From Symbiodinium natans (taxonomy: Eukaryota; Sar; Dinophyceae; Suessiales; Symbiodiniaceae), in contig CAJNDS010000453.1 in NCBI GenBank assembly GCA_905221605.1, forward strand, positions 1 to 64,000: 64,000 bases of DNA, read 5' to 3'. Below, in pieces: positions 55,741-64,000 of this stretch. The notes below the pieces were generated by a model. That model saw only the letters and a list, made by a program, of their open reading frames with translations, was not told the DNA's origin and searched no databases. A program made the position numbers and the translations under genes. Numbering within the stretch: the first letter of the stretch is position 1; every line of letters starts with the position of its first letter.

Positions 55741-57735
55741 TTGTATGTCATGGGGTGGGGGTCAGCAACAACTTCTAACAGCCGAGATGTTGGAGATGGC
55801 AAGTCATCCCAGCGAAGCCGGAAGCTGAAGGAAAGCAAGCCGGGCGGTAGGAGAGCCGTAAGGAGGCATCGATCACGAGCATCAGAAGCCCTTAATTGCA
55901 GAGGTGGGACTCATAGTATGCATAGTGGTATACACCTTCACGTGTGTAACAAACCGGCACTGCCTGGCCTGCCAGGCCTGCGGATCTAAAGACACGGTGA
56001 GGGCTTAGTGATGGGGTCCCGAAGGACCTGAACCCGCAGAACGCCTCGACAGGACAACCAAATGAGTTGAAGGAAGGTGCACCTTTCTTGCTTCAGGAGC
56101 TTTAGGCTCAGGCAAAAAGGGGAACACAATGCACAGGGCATCTAGCTGCACAGCTGGAGAAGTTAAGGGCCAAACGGAAGACTTCAAACGAACATTGCAA
56201 GCCCAGAGCCGCCAAGACGATCCTCGGCAAAGAGAGGCGGCTTCGACGAAGGAAAGGAAACGGGTTGCAAAGCTGCGCCTGTGAAGCCGGAATCCAGCGG
56301 GCTGCACAGGCTGCTGGGCAGGGCGAATCTCCAGTGAACGCCGTTGGAACCTTACTCGGGAGGCTGCACAGCACCGCCTTTGCGCGCGGCAGGCACTCCA
56401 TGTGAGAAAAGGCGCAACACTGAATGTCAACCCCCATGTGCACGCGCGTTGAAGGCAAACAATCAGCAACGTGAAGTTATGCTCGTGCCTGCATGTGCCT
56501 ATGGGCTGGGCAACGGTAGTCCCCGCCAATGCATGTGGGCGGGGCCTGCTTGCTAGGTCAGGTGTCGGCGTTGGACTTGATTCATGGCGATCAAAGTGAC
56601 CCTCCCGCTTCCATGTGCGTCAGTAACCTGCACTCCATCGGCCACCCACCGTCAGTGCAAGCCATCCTTCAAATCCGGCCTCTGCATATTCAACCTGCTC
56701 CTCTCGATGCTGCCCCCCAGGGCTTGTAGGGCAGCTCCCCACAGCAAACACTTCACTCGCTCTGTGCATCCAACCTTTTGCGACACAAATTGGCGAACGA
56801 GTCAGATAGCGAGGGCACGCGCTTTCGGCACGACGCTACAAGCCCATCTAAGTTAAGACTCGTCCAGCTTTCAAAGGCGTTCCCAAAGGGCGCGCCGGTT
56901 TTGTTACCCCTTCTGTCGGGCGGAACGTCCTGGCACATGGCCCCCGTAAGTTGTCAAAGGCGACCGCAAACTTCCTCTCGGTGTGCGGCATCATTGCCCT
57001 GGCGAAGGGCACACCTTTCCTTGTCAAATGCAAGGCAGGTCAGCGTGCAGGGCGCCGACTCTGCAGTTGTCGGCAGCACCTTCGAAGCAGTAGCCTCCAG
57101 AGCACGCCTTGACGAGGGTGGGGAATCTTCGGAGGACTTGGAGTCTGAGATGAGACGCAAACCCAACCAGAAACCACCCTGCCTCGCCGCAGTGGGGGGG
57201 TGTCGGGTGCAGGATGGCATAGGAGCCCAACTTGTGAAAAGCATGACGATACTGCAGATTTCTGAAGTCTTATGGAGTGCTGGGCTGGTGCAGCTGGCCT
57301 CCTATACAGCTGTAGATTTGGAAGAGGGAACAACACTCCAACCTTTTGCGACACAAATTGGCGAATGAGTCAGGTAGCGAGGGCACCTACAAGCCCATCT
57401 AAGACTCGTCCAGCTTTCAAAGGCCCAAAGGGCGCGCCGGTTTTGTTACGCCTTCTGTCGGGCGGCACGTCTTGGCACATGGCCCCAGTAAGGTTGCAAT
57501 GTTCCTCCCCCCGCCGGATGCCAGATTGCAATGTTGCACCAAAAGCAGGAGAAATCCGAATCCACGAGAACGCGTTGCCGGAGCCTTTGTAAGTCATTCA
57601 TGAAGCCTGAGTGAGCGACGAATGCGACGAAGACACGGCCAACTGCGGAATGCACAACACGATCCAAGCAAAGGCTGCAGAATGACTGACTTGCAAGGTT
57701 GTCGGCTCAAAGGCTCACATTCTGTCTGTATCATG
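55741..57735. other. Copy 3: no confident gene
   Basis: Equivalent of 28147-30146. Small indels merge two plus frames here into one of 196 codons (56778-57368), which shows that those frames are not conserved between copies. Confidence 0.35.
56769..57492. repeat. Copy 3: flanking direct repeats
   Basis: 56769-56949 and 57338-57492 correspond to the pair at 29168-29896. Confidence 0.88.
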
Positions 57736-58085
57736 TTCGCCTCGGCTTCCTGCCGAGAAGCGTCTGGAACAAGCAAACCCCAACCCCATGCCATTCTGAC
57801 GCCACCCCCCCCCCCCGCCCTGTGGGACCCCCCCCGATCCTTGTGGAGGGTCCCGGAGCCCTCCCCCCCCCACCCCCCTTCCCCCCCACCCACCCCCCTT
57901 CCCTCCCACCCCCCCCTCCCCCCCCCCCCCCCACCCCCCCCCCCCCGCCCCTCTCCCCCCCCCCCGCCCCCCCCCCCCCCGACCCCCCCCCCACCCGCTC
58001 TGCCCTTCTGCGAAACCCTCTTTCCTCCTTTCCTGTCCTGGGGCCGGCCCGGCTGCCGAGGCGGCGCGCGCAAGCGTTTACAATT
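57736..58085. mobile_element. C-rich dispersed element in copy 3 (350 bp)
   Basis: Same ends as copies 1 and 2. The core differs in length and in the pattern of A and G interruptions. Confidence 0.7.
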
Positions 58086-58796
58086 CCCAAACTTGTGCAG
58101 CTAAAGCTACCGTGTCCGAAAGCACAAACCTGGGGTGAACTATACTCTCATACTTCGGAGTTCATGCAAGCCCATGACCTCCGGAGTTGCGGCTGCTGGT
58201 TTGGAGCTGAGGCTAGGATTCGGGGTTCAAGGCAGCAACTTGCTCGGAAAGCGAACGACCATCACAGTTTTGCTGTGGACAAGATTGCGGGTCAACGACA
58301 AAGTTTCTCATCCTCCGCATTACTTCTTTGGATATCACACAGCGGCACCTGGATGTTCTGCGCCACGGTCGGCAGGCAACAGCCTGCAGGGCGATAGGCC
58401 GCCTGCGACACCAGCCAGCACTTGCATCATGCATGGATGCGGCCGTTACCGGCCGTTCAGGCATGGGGGCAGTCCACGCAGTGCAATTCGAACAACGGAA
58501 AGCTGACAAGAAGGGATCATGGTTGAGGAGGGCAAGAGGGAAAACTCGAACCAAAACAACTGAATTCAGCGCTGACTGCTAGCAGTAAACCTTTGGGGCT
58601 AGCACTTCACATGTAGCAGCTTCGAGACATCTGCGAGGGACTGCAAACAGAAGAAACTGGTTTGTGTTTTGGCATCCTGCCTGCAAGCACGCCGTCGGTC
58701 TTGGCCTTTCACAGAAATACACGCACAGCACATGTGCATGTGTGCAAAGACTATGACTATGCAGACTATCTTGCCACGAAATTAAGTGAGGAGAAG

Positions 58797-59805
<1,009 letters not shown>

Positions 59806-60859
59806 CTGATCGATCTGTAGAAGCCCACACCAACCTAGGCGAAGGCCGGCTCTGCAGATTAGCATTGGCTACAGTTTGGTAGCTGCGAGACGAACATGGC
59901 CCACTGCAGCTGTACTAAGCTCCTGGCAATTCCGACTTCTCAAGTTGAGGGTCGGCGAACCTGGCCTTGGGTTCAAGAGCCCCACTCGTCTTTGTGTCAC
60001 TGTAGACCAACTGCCGGTGAGCTTTCGACTGAAGCCTCCAGCCCTTTCGTTGCATCCTGTGCTGTTCTCGTGCAACTGAACAGGATCCTGTTACATGCCT
60101 TGGTTAAGCAAGGGCCCATCGCCGTAAGTTTTCGTACTTTGAACAGTAACGAGTACTTCGTTCGGCACCCGAGCTCTTGGTTTCTTGCCATGGCGTCTGG
60201 GATCAAATGATCTGTTCAACTCCCCGTTTTGGAGAGGAAATGGGCAGAAGCGTCGCAGGGATTGGAAGCGAACACTTGTGCTTCTGCAAACGCCACTGGT
60301 GCGTCAGATGTGCAAACCTTGATTCATCGTTGCATCTCACGGCAGTTCTCACATGTGGAGCGCAGGCAACTGAACCTCACATCCATGAATGCCGGGTAGA
60401 CCGAGGCCAAGAAGCCGCGCTGCACGCACCTGCATGGCGTAGAGTCTGCGGCCGAGCAGTTCGTTGCTTCAGGTATCGGGGGGTTTGGGGGAGGGCGCTG
60501 GGTGTTGAGCTCTTCGTTGAGGGTTTGGTCCAAAGGGTTTGAGGTGAAAAGATGTGAAAGCAGAGCTAAGTTCAAGTGCAGGATCTGCTAGGTCTCGGGT
60601 GGTGTTGTGGGCTTACGGCATCCTGGCCAAATACAAATCTAGGCCAGGACCGGCAAGGACCGGCCAGGACCATCGGGCACCTGCCGCAACTCCAGGAACT
60701 CCCTGGAGAATGACTTCTGCAGTTTGCATGAGCAAAACGCGGCACAACGAAAAAGCAACAACATGAACAACCGAAAGCCAAAAAAGCGTTTGCCAGTTGG
60801 TACACAAGGCGCTCAGCACCAAACTCCGGTTTTGCTTCGTTGCTTCCTTACTTGTTTCA

Positions 60860-61276
60860 TCAGCTGCTTTCGATGCTTCCTTCTTTTCTTCTTGCTGGCC
60901 TGGCGGAACACAGATTAGGATGCACTGGACACTCAACAACGCCTCTGTCCAGTAGCGCCTTCAATGCATCGGGGCTGTGTAGCCCCTCCTGCAGCGGCCG
61001 AATGAATTTGCTGCAGTCACACATAGGCTTCAGCGTGGGCAGCCGAACCAGTGGATGCACCCGGCCTCGAAAGCGTCGCCAAGTACGACGGACGCGTGCC
61101 TGCCAGCTAACCAATCGTCTAACTATTTGATTCTGAATTATCCATTGGAATCCCCTACAACCCGCCGTTGCCACACGCCTGTGCCGCCCAATTAATCCAA
61201 AACACCATGCGTGCAATTGACGAAATAGGCATTTGGCACTTTTCCTGACGATTGCTAATGTCATCTGATATCCCAT
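60860..61276 (-). CDS. Possible coding exon, copy 3, unrecognised
   Basis: The 3' half matches the copies at 32423 and 48757. The upstream frame again differs from copy 1. Confidence 0.28.
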   Translation of the reverse strand: MGYQMTLAIVRKSAKCLFRQLHAWCFGLIGRHRRVATAGCRGFQWIIQNQIVRRLVSWQARVRRTWRRFRGRVHPLVRLPTLKPMCDCSKFIRPLQEGLHSPDALKALLDRGVVECPVHPNLCSARPARRKEGSIESS

Positions 61277-61694
61277 TCTGCCTTAGCCGAACTTGGAAGA
61301 AAGCGCGCAGGCGTCCTGGAGCGCGACTAACTGCTCAAAGGGCATTCCCAGCTGTGAAACCCTGAAGCTTGTTTCTGCATGTTTCTGCGCCCCATAGCAT
61401 CCACCGCTTTTCGTTTGGTTTTCATCTGGCTTGTGCGCTCGCCGGAACCCAATGCCTGGGGCATGGGAGGACTATCTATCGCTGAATGATAGATTTCGGC
61501 AACAGTCGGGCGATCGCAGATGGGGGTTGTCCATCGCGCGTTATGCTTCGAAAACACCCGGAAACATCAATCGCGGATAGCCGTAAAAAACCAATCGGAA
61601 GACTCCTCGACAGAAATGCTGTCAAAATCAAGCGAGCGTCAAGCGATGATTTAGAGAACTCGAGCTGAGCTCCACCGTCAACCCCTTTCGAAGC

Positions 61695-62742
61695 TTAAGC
61701 ATGCCCGGAATGATGCGAGACAGGAGTATGGCCCGGCCTAGTTGCAGGGAGATTGCAGACAAGCTTCTTGATCAGAGCCTCCTCATCCAGGGACTGGGCC
61801 ACGCCGCTCTCTTGAGGGGCCACGCTGGCTCCCACAAAGGCTGCCGCAAAGGCCTGCTTGGCCCAGTCGAAGCTGGGCGACTGCACAGAGGACTCCGTGG
61901 GGATGCCGGATGCACCGATGACCGTGGACATCTTCGTGCACACAAAGGCGGCGTAGCCTTGCTGGGTCGGGCTGGTTACGGAACCGTGTCCCGTTTGGCG
62001 GTAGCACGAGAACTGCTGGGCACAAGTCACCGCCTTGTCTGCGACGTATCCATCCACCAACAAGGCGCAGATCTCGGACAGGGGACCGAACTGGGACAGA
62101 ATGTACGTGCTACGATCAATCATCTCGTTGGTGACGCTGGCCGAGAACAGCTTGCCCTGGACGGTCTCCTTGACGCAGGTTGGCATGGCCTTGAGCACCT
62201 CAAGAATGCACTCGTTCATCTGGCAGAAAGCCAGGTTGCGCCGGGGCTCGTTGTTCTTGACGATGCCGCCTCCTTGCCAAAAGGCATAGCACGCCTCATA
62301 GAAGTTGTAGATCTTGCCACACTCCACGTCGCCCATGCCTCAGCAGCCAGACTACCACACACAATCCCGTCGTGTGCGCTTCAAAGCTTGGCCAAGCGCA
62401 ACAAAAGGCCACGCTGCAACAAGCAAAACGGGCGTGCCACATCAAGAACTCACCAGCATGCTAACTTAGCCAGGCACCCTGCTTGTTGCCAATCGGCAGC
62501 GGCTGGAAGGAGCACATCATGTTCTGACCATCGGTGACGTTGCGGTCGACGAGCAGGTTGGGGTAAGCGATCTTCGTCTCCTTGCAGGCCGGGCTGGCGT
62601 AAGACACCAGGGCGTCCGCGGATTTGGTGGCCTCGTCGGCGGTGCACACGCTCGCGCTGGTGCCTGTGGAAGTCTTCGCTGCGGGGCGGGCGGCCGTGGC
62701 CAGGTCGTCGTATCCTGCCTTAGGCTTCGTGTTGTAGGCCAT
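61695..62742 (-). CDS. Cysteine-rich protein gene, copy 3 (full-length form)
   Basis: ATG at 62742 (MAYNTKPK) and second ATG at 62336 (MGDVECGK). This copy has both the 8-residue AFVCTKMS segment absent from copy 1 and the 14-residue segment absent from copy 2, so it is closest to the ancestral form. Confidence 0.62.
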
Positions 62743-63413
62743 CAGCTCGCGCTTTCCGTTCCTTCGCTTCGTGCGGTGCGACGCGGACAACTCCAATCGA
62801 TGTTTAGATTAGATGTTCTCTACACAGCTGCAAGCGCTTCCCAAGGCCATATATTCCTCTGCTAAGTCGCTTGGTGACGGTGGCCTCAAGAGACGGGTCC
62901 ACGGCCTTGTTGGCGACACCGCTTGCCGCCTAGCCAGAAATCAAAGCTGAACTTCTTGGGGTGATTAGGACAGCTCTGACTTGAAATCTTTCCCTAAACC
63001 CGACGCCTCAAGTCTAGACAGCCTGAACCCAAAACCCACTACCGCGACGCCTCAACACGACCAGGAAACGGCACGGCACGCTAACAAAGAAATCTTGGCA
63101 GGACGTCTGTCGTTTCAAAAACCGCATTTGTTCGCTGAAACCACACTGCGCACTCCAGTTTTCAGACCAGTTTTCTGGCCGTTGTTGAAATTCAGCGCCA
63201 ATTCTGCTCTTCGAACCTATTGCCTTACACTTATACTAAGACAGCGCGCTTGCAAGCCACGACACCGAAATTGGCTTCGACCACGTGCCGAGCTTTCCCC
63301 GCACGGGCCGGAAACCCCTTCTGTGCCAGTACTTCTTTGTCTTTACGCTCTTGATGGGCTCAATGAGGATGTGACCGCCGCCGTCTCGGCAGGTTCTGTC
63401 CTACAAACCGAAC

Positions 63414-63728
63414 TCAAACGTGGCTACGGTGGCAAGGTTCTCTGCAATCCAACCATGATGCTGATGCTGGCGCGACGTCGGCCGGGTATGGTGGCGCGAC
63501 CGGCGCCGGGCCGTGTTTGCCCAACCCACATGCCTCTAAGCCGGCGAGGAGATCCCTCGCGGCTCTCTTTTGCGGCGCTCCCAGAGCGACGAGGAGCTTG
63601 TACCCGCCTTCGGTGGGCTGCCACACGCTGGCGCCCACCGCCTCGCCCGAGTCACCATCAAAGCTGATGGTGACCCGGCTCTCGTCGAACTCCCCAGTGA
63701 GGCACCACTGAGTGTACAGGCGGTCCAA
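63414..63728 (-). CDS. G/C3-rich coding exon, copy 3, unrecognised
   Basis: Same as the copies at 34949-35254 and 50992-51306. Confidence 0.5.
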   Translation of the reverse strand: MDRLYTQWCLTGEFDESRVTISFDGDSGEAVGASVWQPTEGGYKLLVALGAPQKRAARDLLAGLEACGLGKHGPAPVAPPYPADVAPASASWLDCREPCHRSHV

Positions 63729-64000
63729 ACCTGGACGGCCGGGTCAAATTCCAGGGATCAGCCTTTTTGTGTCCATGTTTCCTGTGGTGACAGCACGAAT
63801 CGCCGGGACATGTGAGCACACATAAGCATCACTAGCAGCACGAGTAGCATCTACTCGACAACGGTCGAGCGGGATGTTTCTTTGGGGTCTGGTGGGTAGG
63901 CCAAGGCACACGCGTAACCCTCATGTCCTTTGAGCTTCCTTGCGCGCTTGTGACAGTTGCTTCGGAAGCCGCGTATTCTCCCCTGGGCCCCTCGGTTAAT

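Overview
The window looks like nuclear DNA of a dinoflagellate, most likely a Symbiodiniaceae-type genome. No rRNA or marker gene is present to name the species. The evidence is indirect: TTTAGGG-type telomere-like repeats throughout; candidate introns with the AG|G acceptor typical of dinoflagellates; short exons with strongly G/C third codon positions; a very long intact Ty1/copia polyprotein; a TIR-like membrane-protein family I associate with these algae; and genes sitting in long direct tandem repeats with most exons on one strand. Other protists and plants with TTTAGGG telomeres remain possible.

Layout. (1) 1-8449: 3' part of a Ty1/copia retrotransposon. One uninterrupted frame encodes gag, protease, integrase, reverse transcriptase and RNase H, plus an unusual C-terminal tail with a membrane segment and a long coiled coil. 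It is followed by an untranslated stretch and a candidate 3' LTR. (2) 8450-10195: an AT-rich minisatellite of about 42-bp units, many with a small dyad. (3) 10440-26580: gene-poor, repeat-rich DNA with degenerate and perfect telomere-like arrays, a 108-bp foldback element, C-rich dispersed elements, 230-bp repeats, a 0.95-kb trinucleotide satellite, a CCCCCAAAA array, a TIR-like membrane-protein gene and a putative N-myristoylated protein. (4) 26580-64000: three direct copies of an 11-11.6 kb unit. Copies 1 and 2 are separated by 4.8 kb of unique DNA, copies 2 and 3 abut, and copy 3 runs off the window.

Within the unit nearly all convincing coding sequence is on the minus strand: an EF-Tu-like P-loop exon, an unrecognised G/C3-rich exon, a cysteine-rich two-exon gene (or gene pair), two further possible exons, and a thioesterase/alpha-beta hydrolase. 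The copies are not equivalent. Copy 1 has a frameshifted thioesterase. Copy 2 lost 287 bp of spacer and 42 coding bp. Copy 3 has an exon-bearing stretch replaced by about 1 kb of GGA- and CA-rich DNA. The variants are distributed as a mosaic, which points to unequal exchange or gene conversion.

The 4.8-kb spacer between copies 1 and 2 carries a probable two-exon minus-strand gene with a dsRNA-binding-like motif. Most other open frames in the window are opposite-strand or low-complexity shadows. Exon boundaries are read by eye and need transcript support.
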